DNA of 18,172 bases from JALZAH01 sp051000755 (GTDB lineage Bacteria > Actinomycetota > Acidimicrobiia > Acidimicrobiales > Palsa-688). Shown here one piece after another: positions 1-7,506 of the stretch. Under the pieces are notes generated by a model that made no database searches, was not told where the DNA came from, and saw only the letters and a program-made list of their open reading frames with translations. Numbering within the stretch: the stretch's first letter is position 1; each line of letters opens with the position of its first letter. The position numbers and the translations under genes are program-made. The stretch covers positions 1 to 18,172 of the forward strand of contig JBPCNZ010000156.1 in NCBI GenBank assembly GCA_051000755.1, read 5' to 3'.

Positions 1-45
1 GTGGTGTTTTTCCTCCCCTGAGTCCGGACCAGGGCCGGCGATGTG

Positions 46-57
46 CCCCCCCCCCCC
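46..57. repeat. C12 homopolymer tract
   Basis: Twelve consecutive C residues lie about 80 bp before the glnE start, in a stretch where I see no gene. The first ~45 bases end one frame with a TGA at 19-21 and could be the tail of an upstream gene, but nothing there is recognisable. Long homopolymers slip during replication and are also prone to sequencing error, so the true length is uncertain. Confidence 0.7.
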
Positions 58-85
58 TCCGGTCGGGGGACGGTCGGCGGAGCGA

Positions 86-123
86 GCCGGGCGGGGCCGG
101 CCCTCGGGCCGGCCCCGCCTGGC
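86..123 (+). terminator. Strong GC hairpin before glnE
   Basis: Two 17-base arms (86-102 and 107-123) pair completely around a CTCG loop, with one G-T wobble. The inner 12 bp (GCGGGGCCGGCC and its complement) are perfect. No T-run follows, so it is not a classical intrinsic terminator, but actinobacterial terminators often lack one. It ends 11 bp before the GTG chosen for glnE. It could terminate an upstream gene or act as a structured 5' leader of glnE. The structure is certain from sequence; the role is inferred. Confidence 0.55.
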
Positions 124-134
124 ATGATCGAGCG

Positions 135-2945
135 GTGGGGACACCGGGAGAGGTGGAGCACAGCGCGGACCCCGAGGCGGTGGCCCGCTTCCTGGAGCGC
201 CTGGCCGAGACGGCCCCGGATGACGCGGGGCGCGTCGCCGAAGATCCGTCCCTGCGGGCCAGCGTGGTGGCCGTGGCCGCAGCCAGCCCGTGGCTGGCCC
301 GGCTGTGCCTCACCGACCCGGCCGCCTTCGACGTGCTCGCCGCCATCGACGACCGGCCACCGGCCCAGCCCGGCACCGAGGAAGAGCTGTCCCGCCACAA
401 ACGGTTGGGCATGCTGCGCATCGCGGCCCGCGACCTCACCGGACGGGACGGCCTGGAGGTGGTCGTCGAGGCGCTCAGTGACCTGGCCGACGACATCCTG
501 GAACGGGCCTGCACCCTGGCCGGCACCGATGAGCTGGCGGTGATCGCCATGGGCAAGCTCGGCGCCCGGGAGCTCAACTACGCCAGCGACGTGGACGTGA
601 TGCTGGTCGGCGAGGGCCGGGCCCGCCACCTCCTCGACGAGGCCCGCCGGGCGTGGCGGGTCGACCTCGACCTCCGCCCCGAGGGTCGCTCGGGGGCGGT
701 GGTCCGCAGCCTCGACTCGTACCGCACCTACTGGGACCGCTGGGCCCAGACCTGGGAGTTCCAGGCTCTGCTCAAGGCCCGGGCCGTGGCCGGCGACACC
801 GCGATGGGGGCCGCCTTCATCGCCGAGGCCGAGACCCGGGTCTGGGGCCGGCCGTTCGGAGCCGACGACCTGCGCCGCCTCCGTGAGCTCAAAGCCATGG
901 CCGAGGCGGAGATGACCCGCCGGGGCCTCGAGGACCGGGAGCTCAAAAGGGGCCGGGGCGGCATACGCGACATCGAGTTTGCCGTCCAGCTGCTGCAGCT
1001 GGTGCACGGCCGCCAGGATGCGACGCTGCGGGCGCCGAGCACCCTTGCCGCCCTGCGGGCTCTGGCCGCCGGTGGCTACGTGGACGCCGGCGACGCCGGC
1101 GCCCTGGAGAGCGCCTACCGGTTCTTGCGCACCGTCGAGCACCGCCTCCAGCTTCACGAGGATCAACAGGTCCATGCCGTACCTACCGATCGCGAGGCCC
1201 GCGCCCGGCTGGCCCGGGTGCTCGGCTACCGGGACACGCCCTCGGCCACCGCCCTGGCCGGCTTCGAGCGGGACCTCCGGCGCCATCAGGCCACCGGGCG
1301 GTCCATCCATGAACGGCTGTACTTCCGGCCCTTGCTGGAGGCCTTCACGGCCGGCAGGCCGTCGACCTCCGAGGCCGGCAACACCCTGACGCAGGGGGCC
1401 GCCGCCGACCGTCTGGCCGCCTTCGGCTTCAGCGACGCCGAACGCACCCGCCAGGCGGTCAACGAGCTGACCCGCGGCTTCTCCCGGTCGTCCCGGCTCA
1501 TGCGCCAACTCCTCCCCCTGGTCTTCGAGTGGCTGTCCCAGGCGCCCGACCCCGACCTCGGCCTGCTCGGCCTGCGCTCGCTGACCACCGGCGAGCACCG
1601 TCGTTCGCAGCTCACCACCGTGTTTCGAGAGTCGGCGGAAGCGGCCCGCCAGCTGTGCCAGCTCCTCGGTACCGGGCCCGGTTTCGCCCGGGGTCTCGAA
1701 CGCCACCCCGACGTGATGATCAGCCTGGCCGACCGGATCGGCCGGACCCGCCAGCCCACCATCGGCGAGCTGGCCGCCGGCAGCACCAGGACCAGGCGGG
1801 GTCCGGCGTCGGGCCCCGACGACCTGATCGACCTGACCCGCCGATCGCTGTCGTGGCGGAGTGGTCCGAGGAGCCGCACCGACGGCCTCATCGCCTTCCA
1901 CCAGCGCGAGCTGCTCCGCATCGCCGCCGCCGACGTCCTCGGCCGGGCGACGGTGGACCGGACCGGCCAGGCCCTGGCCGGGCTGGCCGAGTCGGTGCTG
2001 GCCGCCGGGGTGGAGATGGTCGATCCCCAGGTCCCGTTCGCGGTCATCGCCATGGGCCGCCTGGGGGGTGGCGAGCTCTCCTACGCCAGCGACCTCGACG
2101 TCCTGTTCGTCTACGACTCCCACGCTGACAAGCTCGCCCTCCGCCCGCCGGCCATCGTCGGTCCCCTCGGCGTCACCGATCCGGCCACCGCGGGCCGGAG
2201 ACCCACCGGCCCGAAGGGCCCGGCGGCGGCCGCGGAGGCGGCGGCGACGGCCCTGATCCGCCTGATCGGTGGCGACACCCCGGCCCGGCGCATCTACCCC
2301 CTCGACGCCAACCTGCGCCCCGAGGGCCGCCAGGGACCCCTGGCCCGGAGCCTCGAGGCCTTTGCCACCTACTACGACCGGTGGGCCCAGACGTGGGAAC
2401 GCCAGGCCCTGCTCCGCGGTCGCTTCGTCGCCGGCAACCCCGAGGTCGGACAGCGCTTCGCCCGGCTGGCGGAGGGCTTCGTCTGGGACCGGCCCTTCAC
2501 CGACGCCGACACCCGCGAGATCCGCCGCACCAAGGCCCGGGTGGAAGGCGAGCGCATCCCCGCCGGCGAGGATCCGCAGTTCCACCTCAAGCTGGGCCGG
2601 GGTTCGCTCACCGACATCGAGTGGACGGCCCAACTGCTCCAGCTCACCCACCGGGTGCGGGCCGCCGGCACCCTCGACGCCCTCGACGCCCTGGTGGACG
2701 CCGGCGCCATGAGCAGCGACGACGCCCGGATCCTGGCCACCTGCTACCGGTTCTGCGAGCAGACCCGCAACCGCCTGTTCCTGGTGCGCGGCTCGGCCGG
2801 CGATGCCCTGCCCTCCACCGGGCACCACCTGTCCGTACTGGCCCGAAGCCTCGACACCACCCCGACCGGCCTGCGGGAGGAGTACCGGCGCCTCACCCGC
2901 CGGGCCCGGCGCGTCGTCGAGCGCGTGTTCTGGGGCCAGCGCTGA
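135..2945 (+). CDS. glnE: Glutamine synthetase adenylyltransferase / deadenylylase GlnE
   Basis: Bifunctional cytoplasmic enzyme that adds AMP to, and removes it from, glutamine synthetase, setting its activity by nitrogen status. At 936 aa it matches the full family length (about 950). Two nucleotidyltransferase halves are visible. The N-terminal, deadenylylating half carries GKLGARELNYASDVDV near residues 140-155, followed by DLDLRPEGRSG. The C-terminal, adenylylating half carries GRLGGGELSYASDLDV near 640-657, then NLRPEGRQGP near 725. Each keeps its D-x-D metal ligands. The C-terminal half has a Pro/Ala-rich insertion around residues 665-695 that I do not expect from recalled mycobacterial GlnE. 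The start is uncertain: GTG 135 gives the longest frame but has no clear ribosome site; GTG 153 follows GGGAGAG too closely, and GTG 180 is also possible. The stop shares one base with the next start (TGATG). Confidence 0.93.
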   Translation: MGTPGEVEHSADPEAVARFLERLAETAPDDAGRVAEDPSLRASVVAVAAASPWLARLCLTDPAAFDVLAAIDDRPPAQPGTEEELSRHKRLGMLRIAARDLTGRDGLEVVVEALSDLADDILERACTLAGTDELAVIAMGKLGARELNYASDVDVMLVGEGRARHLLDEARRAWRVDLDLRPEGRSGAVVRSLDSYRTYWDRWAQTWEFQALLKARAVAGDTAMGAAFIAEAETRVWGRPFGADDLRRLRELKAMAEAEMTRRGLEDRELKRGRGGIRDIEFAVQLLQLVHGRQDATLRAPSTLAALRALAAGGYVDAGDAGALESAYRFLRTVEHRLQLHEDQQVHAVPTDREARARLARVLGYRDTPSATALAGFERDLRRHQATGRSIHERLYFRPLLEAFTAGRPSTSEAGNTLTQGAAADRLAAFGFSDAERTRQAVNELTRGFSRSSRLMRQLLPLVFEWLSQAPDPDLGLLGLRSLTTGEHRRSQLTTVFRESAEAARQLCQLLGTGPGFARGLERHPDVMISLADRIGRTRQPTIGELAAGSTRTRRGPASGPDDLIDLTRRSLSWRSGPRSRTDGLIAFHQRELLRIAAADVLGRATVDRTGQALAGLAESVLAAGVEMVDPQVPFAVIAMGRLGGGELSYASDLDVLFVYDSHADKLALRPPAIVGPLGVTDPATAGRRPTGPKGPAAAAEAAATALIRLIGGDTPARRIYPLDANLRPEGRQGPLARSLEAFATYYDRWAQTWERQALLRGRFVAGNPEVGQRFARLAEGFVWDRPFTDADTREIRRTKARVEGERIPAGEDPQFHLKLGRGSLTDIEWTAQLLQLTHRVRAAGTLDALDALVDAGAMSSDDARILATCYRFCEQTRNRLFLVRGSAGDALPSTGHHLSVLARSLDTTPTGLREEYRRLTRRARRVVERVFWGQR

Positions 2946-3967
2946 TGGCATCATCGTGTCCGATGACCGACACGACCGCGACCGCAGCAGCCCAGACGCC
3001 CGCCGGCCGGAGCCCGGCGGCCCCGGTCGTCATCCGGACCGAGGGCCTGACCAAGGTCTACGCCGGGACCGACTTCGCCGCCGTCGACCACCTCGACCTC
3101 GAGGTCAGATCCGGCGAGGTCTTCGGCCTGCTGGGGCCCAACGGGGCCGGCAAGACCACCACCGCAGGCATGCTGACCACCCGGGTCCTGCCTACGTCGG
3201 GCACCGCCCACATAGCGGGGATCGACGTCGTCGCCCACCCGGCGTTGACCAAGCAGATCATCGGGGTGGTCTCCCAGCAGAACACCCTCGACCGGGCCCT
3301 CACCGTGTGGGAGAACCTGTACTTCCACGGCCGGCTGTTCGGCATCTCGGCGCGGGACAGCCGAGCCGAGGCGGACCGCCTCCTCGAACAGTTCCAGCTG
3401 GCGAAGTGGGCCAAGGCGTCGGTGTACGCCCTCTCCGGGGGCATGGCCCAACGTCTGATGGTGGCCCGGTCGATGTTCCACCGCCCGGCGGTGCTGTTCC
3501 TCGACGAGCCGACCGCGGGACTGGACCCGCAGAGCCGCCTGGCCCTGTGGGAGGTGCTGCGCGAGCTCAACGCCGAAGGCCAGACCATCGTCCTCACCAC
3601 CCACTACATGGAGGAGGCCGACCAGCTCTGCCACCGGGTGGCCATCATGGACCACGGCAAGATCCTGGCCCTCGGCACGCCCGCCGAGCTCAAAGAGAGC
3701 GTCGGCGCCGACACCATCGTGACCGTCAAGGTGGCCGACACCGCCACCGGGTTCGACGACGCCCTGCGCGACGGCCTCGACGGGGTCAGCACCATCCGAC
3801 CTATCGACGGCGGCCTGGAGGTCCACGTCCGTGGCTCCGACCGCCTGCTGCCCCGGGTGGTGGCCATCGCCGAGCAGCGCCACATCGAGCTGGTCGACCT
3901 CTCGGTCGCGTCCCCGTCCCTCGAGACGGTGTTCATCAACCTGACGGGACAGGAGCTCCGGGGCTGA
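2945..3967 (+). CDS. DrrA-type ABC transporter ATP-binding protein
   Basis: Nucleotide-binding subunit of an ABC-2 exporter, 340 aa, cytoplasmic and membrane-associated. It shows Walker A GPNGAGKT (residues 64-71), a Q-loop SQQNTLD (110-116), signature LSGGMAQR (163-170), Walker B VLFLDEP (183-189) and the switch histidine in TTHYMEEAD (218-226). The C-terminal ~90 residues, ending LETVFINLTGQELRG, resemble the extension of the daunorubicin-resistance (DrrA) subfamily. ATG 2945 overlaps the glnE stop by one base; ATG 2963 is an alternative that removes six residues. The stop again shares one base with the permease start, so glnE, ATPase and permease look translationally coupled. The substrate cannot be told from sequence; the family exports drugs, lipids or polysaccharide precursors. 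Confidence 0.93.
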   Translation: MASSCPMTDTTATAAAQTPAGRSPAAPVVIRTEGLTKVYAGTDFAAVDHLDLEVRSGEVFGLLGPNGAGKTTTAGMLTTRVLPTSGTAHIAGIDVVAHPALTKQIIGVVSQQNTLDRALTVWENLYFHGRLFGISARDSRAEADRLLEQFQLAKWAKASVYALSGGMAQRLMVARSMFHRPAVLFLDEPTAGLDPQSRLALWEVLRELNAEGQTIVLTTHYMEEADQLCHRVAIMDHGKILALGTPAELKESVGADTIVTVKVADTATGFDDALRDGLDGVSTIRPIDGGLEVHVRGSDRLLPRVVAIAEQRHIELVDLSVASPSLETVFINLTGQELRG

Positions 3968-4860
3968 TGACCGTCACCGATCCCAGCCCGGCCGGGGAGG
4001 CCATTCCCCAAAAGCGGCGCATCGAGACGGCCCCGACCCGCACCACGTTCGCCGCCAGCCGATCGGCTCTCGGGGCCCTGATGCTGCGCGACCTGACCGT
4101 GCTCAAGAAGAACGGCGGGGAGTTCGTGGCCCGGACCCTCGTCCAGCCCTTCCTCCTCGTGTTCGTGTTCCTCTACGTCTTCCCTAAGATCGGCCAGGGC
4201 GTGGGCGGGTCGTCGGCCGGGGCGGCCACGTTCGCCACCGTGCTGGTCCCCGGCGTGGTCGGCATCTCCATCATGTTCCAGGGCATCCAGTCCGTGGCGC
4301 TGACCCTGGCCACCGAGTTCGGCTTCACCCGGGAGATCGAGGACCGGGTCCAGGCCCCCTGCCCGGTGTGGTTGGTGGCGGTGGCCAAGGTCGCCTCCGG
4401 CTCGGTCCAGGGCGTCATCGCCGCCCTCATCGTGTTCCCCATCGCCGCCGTCGTCCACGCCAAGGGGGTGCAGGCCCACCTCTCGGTGCACTGGTGGATC
4501 GTCATCACCATCATCCCCCTGGCCTGCATCGCCATGACGTCGCTCCGCCTGCTCCTCGGCTGCACCTTCGAGCCCCGCAACATCGGGCTCATGTTCGGTT
4601 TCGTCGTCCTTCCCGTCACCTTCCTCGGCGGCACCTACTACCAATGGACGAAGTTGGCTCCCGTCAAGATCGGGGCGTTCCACTGGTTGCAGACGGTGGT
4701 GTTGGTCAATCCCCTCATCTACGTGGCCGAGGGTCTGCGAGCGGGGCTCACCCACGCCAGCCACATGCACCTCTATGTCGTCTTCCCCGTGCTGATCGGC
4801 TTCTGCGTCCTGTTCCTCACCCTGGGGATCCGGGCCTTCCGCAAGCGGGTGCTCTCCTAG
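3967..4860 (+). CDS. DrrB-type ABC-2 membrane permease
   Basis: Membrane partner of the preceding ATPase, 297 aa. A polar N-terminal tail of about 35 residues is followed by an amphipathic stretch (LMLRDLTVLKKNGGEF). About six hydrophobic segments then follow, near residues 59-77, 88-112, 140-160, 172-192, 198-218 and 255-290. This layout fits the ABC-2 / DrrB family, including a conserved-looking segment GTYYQWTKL before the last third. The start ATG overlaps the ATPase stop (TGATG), typical of exporter pairs that assemble as a 2+2 complex. The gene ends only 4 bp before the stop of the convergent gene on the other strand. The transported substrate is unknown. Confidence 0.9.
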   Translation: MTVTDPSPAGEAIPQKRRIETAPTRTTFAASRSALGALMLRDLTVLKKNGGEFVARTLVQPFLLVFVFLYVFPKIGQGVGGSSAGAATFATVLVPGVVGISIMFQGIQSVALTLATEFGFTREIEDRVQAPCPVWLVAVAKVASGSVQGVIAALIVFPIAAVVHAKGVQAHLSVHWWIVITIIPLACIAMTSLRLLLGCTFEPRNIGLMFGFVVLPVTFLGGTYYQWTKLAPVKIGAFHWLQTVVLVNPLIYVAEGLRAGLTHASHMHLYVVFPVLIGFCVLFLTLGIRAFRKRVLS

Positions 4861-4864
4861 TGGC

Positions 4865-5347
4865 TCAGGGCGCGTCGAGGTTCTGCAGGGGCCGGCCGGG
4901 CTCCCACCGCAGCACCTCCCGGGGCCCCTCCCCGAGGAGGACCCAGGCCACCTCGGCGATGGCGATGCGGAACAGGTGGAACGGCCCCGTCGGTCGCCAC
5001 CCGATCGCCGCCTCGAGGGCCCGGCCGTAGGCGTCACGCTCGTCGGGATCGACCACGTCGACGGCCCGGCCGTACACCTTGCCGTCACCCTCGCTGCCGC
5101 TGCTGTCGGCGATGGCGGTGTGCACGACGCAGCGGGGATCGCCGAGGAGATCCAGCGCCTTGCGCGACTGCCACATCATGCCCAGGTACAGCTGCCCGCC
5201 GGTGATGAGCGGCTCGACGGGGCTGACCCGGGGCCAGCCGTCCCGTCGTAGTGTTCCGACCGCCGCCAGCCCGGTGGCCGAGAACCGCTCCTCCACCCGT
5301 CCGGCCAGCTCCGGTGCGGCGTCGGCAAACTCCGCCCAACTGGTCAC
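4865..5347 (-). CDS. Pyridoxamine 5'-phosphate oxidase-fold protein
   Basis: 160-aa protein of the PPOX / flavin-reductase-like split-barrel superfamily. The N-terminal half reads as the usual barrel: FSATGLAAVGTLRRDGWPRVSPVEP, then LYLGMMWQSRKALDLLGDPR and VVHTAI. The family binds FMN, F420 or haem, and I cannot choose among these. Members are usually small oxidoreductases of unknown substrate, some with a general stress role. The GTG start (5345-5347) overlaps the stop of the upstream GNAT gene in a GTGA junction, so the two are translationally coupled. The longer upstream reading of this frame is only a shadow of the GNAT gene. Confidence 0.82.
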   Translation of the reverse strand: MTSWAEFADAAPELAGRVEERFSATGLAAVGTLRRDGWPRVSPVEPLITGGQLYLGMMWQSRKALDLLGDPRCVVHTAIADSSGSEGDGKVYGRAVDVVDPDERDAYGRALEAAIGWRPTGPFHLFRIAIAEVAWVLLGEGPREVLRWEPGRPLQNLDAP

Positions 5348-5919
5348 GCCGGCCCCTCCCCGGCGACCCGGCGCCAGTAGATGATGGCGTCCTCCACCGG
5401 TCGGCCCGGACGGGCCACGGCATCGGGGATGCGACCGATCTGGCGCCATCCGAGCTCCTCGTACATGGCCCGGGCCGGGTTGGAGGCGAACACGAAGTTG
5501 AACTGCACGGCGTCGAAGCCGGCCAGCGGCGCCCGCAGCACCGAGTCGGCCACCAACAGCCGGCCGATCCCCCCGCCTCGCCTTCGCCGGTCGACGACGT
5601 AGCCGGCGTTGGCGATGTGGGCGGCCAGGCCGGGACCGTTGGGCTTGAGGTAGTAGGCGCCGGCCAGGCGCCCCTCGACGGTGGCGCCGACCACCACCGT
5701 CACCGGCCGGACCCAGACATCCTCGAACCCGGCGCGCGTCAGCGGCGGTTGCTGGGGAAAGCCGTCGCCCCGGGCCACCACGTCGGCGAACAGACCCCAC
5801 AGCTCATCGAGCTGGGCGACGCCCACAGGAGCCAGCACCACCTCGGCGCCGGACCCGCTCCGCTCGACCACGGCGTCGGCCAACGTCCCGGGCGCCCCGG
5901 GCCTCTCCGGCCTCTCCAT
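5344..5919 (-). CDS. GNAT-family N-acetyltransferase
   Basis: 191-aa acetyl-CoA-dependent acyltransferase. The acetyl-CoA-binding motif appears as RRRRGGGIGRLL, followed by the strand and helix that end in FASNPARAMYEELGWRQIGRIP, the usual motif B ending in a 'YEELGW' helix. Two ATG starts are possible, 5943 and 5919. I prefer 5919 because a TAGCGT -10 element ends exactly 7 nt before it, the spacing expected for a leaderless transcript, and no ribosome site precedes either ATG. The stop overlaps the PPOX gene start by 4 nt. The acceptor is unknown; neighbours give no clear substrate. Confidence 0.87.
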   Translation of the reverse strand: MERPERPGAPGTLADAVVERSGSGAEVVLAPVGVAQLDELWGLFADVVARGDGFPQQPPLTRAGFEDVWVRPVTVVVGATVEGRLAGAYYLKPNGPGLAAHIANAGYVVDRRRRGGGIGRLLVADSVLRAPLAGFDAVQFNFVFASNPARAMYEELGWRQIGRIPDAVARPGRPVEDAIIYWRRVAGEGPA

Positions 5920-5926
5920 GGCGACG

Positions 5927-5932
5927 ACGCTA
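5927..5932 (-). promoter_or_regulatory. Leaderless-type -10 for GNAT gene
   Basis: On the minus strand TAGCGT (fits TANNNT) is followed by 7 nt and then ATG at 5919. This would put the transcript start at or within a base or two of the ATG. Visible motif only; transcription is inferred. Confidence 0.4.
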
Positions 5933-5967
5933 GTGGTGCCCATGGACGATGTCCCGAGGGCTCAGTG

Positions 5968-6231
5968 ACGTTTGATCACCGATCGGGGGACGGCTCGGAC
6001 ACCTCCACCCGCTGCCGGGCCGTGGGCATCAGGATCCGGGGGCGGGGACCCGCCACCAACCGGCCTTCTGACCACGAGTGCACATCCACCACGACCAACT
6101 CCTCCTCCGGCACCGACACCAGCTCCGTGCGGTGCGTGCCGACGTGCGTCAACGTCCGTCTCCACCCCATGCCTGACCCTTTTCCCCTGACCTCTTCTGT
6201 GACACGCCTCCCGGCGCCCACGATCAAACGT
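5968..6231. repeat. 10-bp inverted repeats bracketing a small gene
   Basis: ACGTTTGATC at 5968-5977 recurs as its exact reverse complement at 6222-6231. The copies enclose the 64-aa reading frame: one overlaps its stop codon and the other lies about 50 bp before its start. The arms are AT-rich compared with their surroundings. They could be paired protein-binding sites, the ends of a small cassette, or chance. Confidence 0.45.
5976..6170 (-). CDS. Small hypothetical protein, 64 aa
   Basis: I do not recognise this protein. The reading frame looks real because nearly every third codon position is G or C while second positions are mixed, the signature of coding DNA in this genome. The bias fades in the in-frame extension upstream to TTG 6227, which supports ATG 6170 as the start. 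A purine-rich GGGGAAAAGGG precedes it at suitable spacing. The protein is charged and soluble, with a VPEEELVVVDVHSW core and a PRPRILMP segment, and has no signal peptide or membrane segment. It lies between the GST-like gene and the GNAT gene, all on the minus strand. Confidence 0.55.
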   Translation of the reverse strand: MGWRRTLTHVGTHRTELVSVPEEELVVVDVHSWSEGRLVAGPRPRILMPTARQRVEVSEPSPDR

Positions 6232-6254
6232 ACAAACTGCCCACCAGGCTGGCT

Positions 6255-6272
6255 ATAGCCCGTTCGGACTAT
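6255..6272 (-). terminator. Possible hairpin after GST-like gene
   Basis: In minus-strand RNA, AUAGUCC and GGGCUAU pair around a GAAC loop (7 bp, one G-U wobble), beginning about 10 nt after the stop at 6282. The pairing is better in minus-strand than in plus-strand RNA. No U-run follows, so termination is only a possibility. Confidence 0.3.
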
Positions 6273-6281
6273 CTGGGGGCG

Positions 6282-7280
6282 TCACCCGGCGCCATGGCCC
6301 GGAGGCACCTCTTCGCCGGTCGCCGGCGGCTCTGGCGGCGTGCCGTCCCCGAACGGCCGGCCGGCCAGCGCGGTGCGCCCGTGGTCGCTCAACCATCGCC
6401 ACAGGTCGGGACCGGCGGGCACGATCCCGGTGGGGTTCACGGTGGTGTGGACCATGTAGTAGTGCTGCTTGATCTGGACGAAGTCGATGGTGTCGCCGAA
6501 CCCGGCGGTCTGGAACAGGTCGCGGGCGTAGGCCCACAGCACCGGCATCTCCGCGAGTTTCTGGCGGTTGCACTTGAAGTGGCCGTGGTAGCCGGCACCG
6601 AAACGGGCCAGGGTGGTGAACAACCGGACGTCCGCCTCGGTGATCGTGTCCCCTACCAGGTAACGCTGGGTGGCCAGTCGCTCGCTCAGCCGGTCGAGGC
6701 AGGCGAACAGCTTGGCGTACGCCCGCTCATACGCCCCTTGGGAGGAGGCGAAACCGGCCTTGTAGACGCCGTTGTTCACGTCGTGAAAGAACGACTCGGC
6801 CACCTCGTCGATCTCCTCACGACGATCTTCGGGGTACAGGTCGGGGGCGCCGGGGCGATGGAGCGCCGTCCACTCCGTCTCCAGGTCGAGGGTGATCTGG
6901 GCGAAGTCGTTGGTGACCACCGCCCCGGTGGGAACGTCGATGATGGCCGGCACCGTCACCCCCCGGTCATAGCCGGGCTGGGCGGTCTGGTAGGCGTCGG
7001 CCAACCGGGGGATGCCGAGCACCGGGTCCACTCCGCCCGGATCGAGATCGAAGGTCCAGCTGCGCTCGTCGTGGGTGGGGCCGGCCAGGGCCATGGACAG
7101 CGAATCCTCGAGCCCGAGGAGGCGGCGGACGATCATTGCCCGGTTGGCCCACGGGCACGCCCGGGCCGCGGCCAGGCGGTAGCGTCCAGCCTCGACGGGC
7201 CAACCGTCACGGGCATCCACCGTGATGCGGGCGTCGAGGTAGCGCATGTCCCGCTGGTAGCTGCCCTGGTCGTCGCTCAT
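6282..7280 (-). CDS. Glutathionyl-hydroquinone reductase-like (Xi-class GST) protein
   Basis: 332-aa cytoplasmic thiol transferase of the YqjG/ECM4 family, which reduces glutathionyl-hydroquinones. Visible marks are the catalytic ACPWANR motif with Cys42, the HGHFKCNRQKL segment (232-242), the C-terminal helical domain with LVGDTITEADVRLF (208-221) and QHYYMVH (272-278). At the usual glutathione gamma-glutamyl site, where I expect NNES, it reads TNDF (123-126). That variant fits mycobacteria-like homologues I recall, in organisms that use mycothiol instead of glutathione, so the true thiol may differ. A TAGCTT -10 sits 6 nt before the ATG, suggesting a leaderless message. Confidence is high for the family and low for the substrate. 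Confidence 0.9.
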   Translation of the reverse strand: MSDDQGSYQRDMRYLDARITVDARDGWPVEAGRYRLAAARACPWANRAMIVRRLLGLEDSLSMALAGPTHDERSWTFDLDPGGVDPVLGIPRLADAYQTAQPGYDRGVTVPAIIDVPTGAVVTNDFAQITLDLETEWTALHRPGAPDLYPEDRREEIDEVAESFFHDVNNGVYKAGFASSQGAYERAYAKLFACLDRLSERLATQRYLVGDTITEADVRLFTTLARFGAGYHGHFKCNRQKLAEMPVLWAYARDLFQTAGFGDTIDFVQIKQHYYMVHTTVNPTGIVPAGPDLWRWLSDHGRTALAGRPFGDGTPPEPPATGEEVPPGHGAG

Positions 7281-7286
7281 GGGTGC

Positions 7287-7292
7287 AAGCTA
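7287..7292 (-). promoter_or_regulatory. Leaderless-type -10 for GST-like gene
   Basis: Minus-strand TAGCTT is followed by 6 nt and then ATG at 7280, the spacing of a leaderless actinobacterial promoter. No convincing -35 at 17 bp. Confidence 0.4.
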
Positions 7293-7319
7293 CCGGTGAC
7301 CCGGTCCCAACCCCCTGGC

Positions 7320-7443
7320 CGGGGGCGGCCGAGTCTTCCATGAGGGCAGCCAGGCGGCGGGCCCGCGTCTCGGGACGCTTGGCCTGGGTCACCCACCTCG
7401 AAAGCACCCGCCCAGCATGCCGTGCCTGGCCCGGTGGCGACCG
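7320..7443 (-). pseudogene. C-terminal remnant resembling YdeI/OmdA family
   Basis: Read on the minus strand, this otherwise empty stretch encodes PGQARHAGRVLSRWVTQ followed by AKRPETRARRLAALMED. The alternation of a basic helix with 'AKRPETRARR' resembles the C-terminal OmdA domain of YdeI-type (bacteriocin-protection-like) proteins, a match recalled from the family and not searched. No start codon or N-terminal domain precedes it: upstream lies the divergent SRPBCC gene. Downstream the frame runs without a stop into the GST-like gene. It looks like the stump of a deleted gene. The rest of the 7281-7506 gap holds only promoter-like bits for its flanking genes. Confidence 0.4.
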
Positions 7444-7494
7444 GGGGTGTCCCGCCGGTGCGGGACCGCTGGCTACGGTGCGGGGGACGACGAC

Positions 7495-7502
7495 GAGAGG
7501 AG
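7495..7502 (+). promoter_or_regulatory. Ribosome binding site deciding SRPBCC start
   Basis: GAGAGGAG ends 4 nt before GTG 7507, which fixes that codon as the start over ATG 7417 further upstream. A TACGGT -10-like hexamer lies at 7474-7479. Confidence 0.6.
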
Positions 7503-7506
7503 CCCG

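Noticed and set aside
4855..4870. Bidirectional terminator between the convergent permease and PPOX genes
   Set aside because: Only 4 bp separate the stops and I could find no convincing stem-loop there.
3604..5088. Long minus-strand frame of 494 codons opposite the ABC genes
   Set aside because: It is antisense to clear ABC-transporter genes and rich in Gly/His/Asp/Glu low-complexity typical of reversed high-GC codons; no family is recognisable.
5972..6190. 72-codon plus-strand frame with Pro-rich sequence
   Set aside because: Antisense to the 64-aa minus frame, which has the better third-position G/C bias and a ribosome site.
6171..6227. N-terminal extension of the small protein from TTG 6227
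   Set aside because: Third-position bias drops in this part, and ATG 6170 has a purine-rich ribosome site.
6294..7343. 349-codon plus-strand frame
   Set aside because: Exact antisense of the GST-like gene, whose motifs (CPWA, QHYYMVH) are unmistakable.
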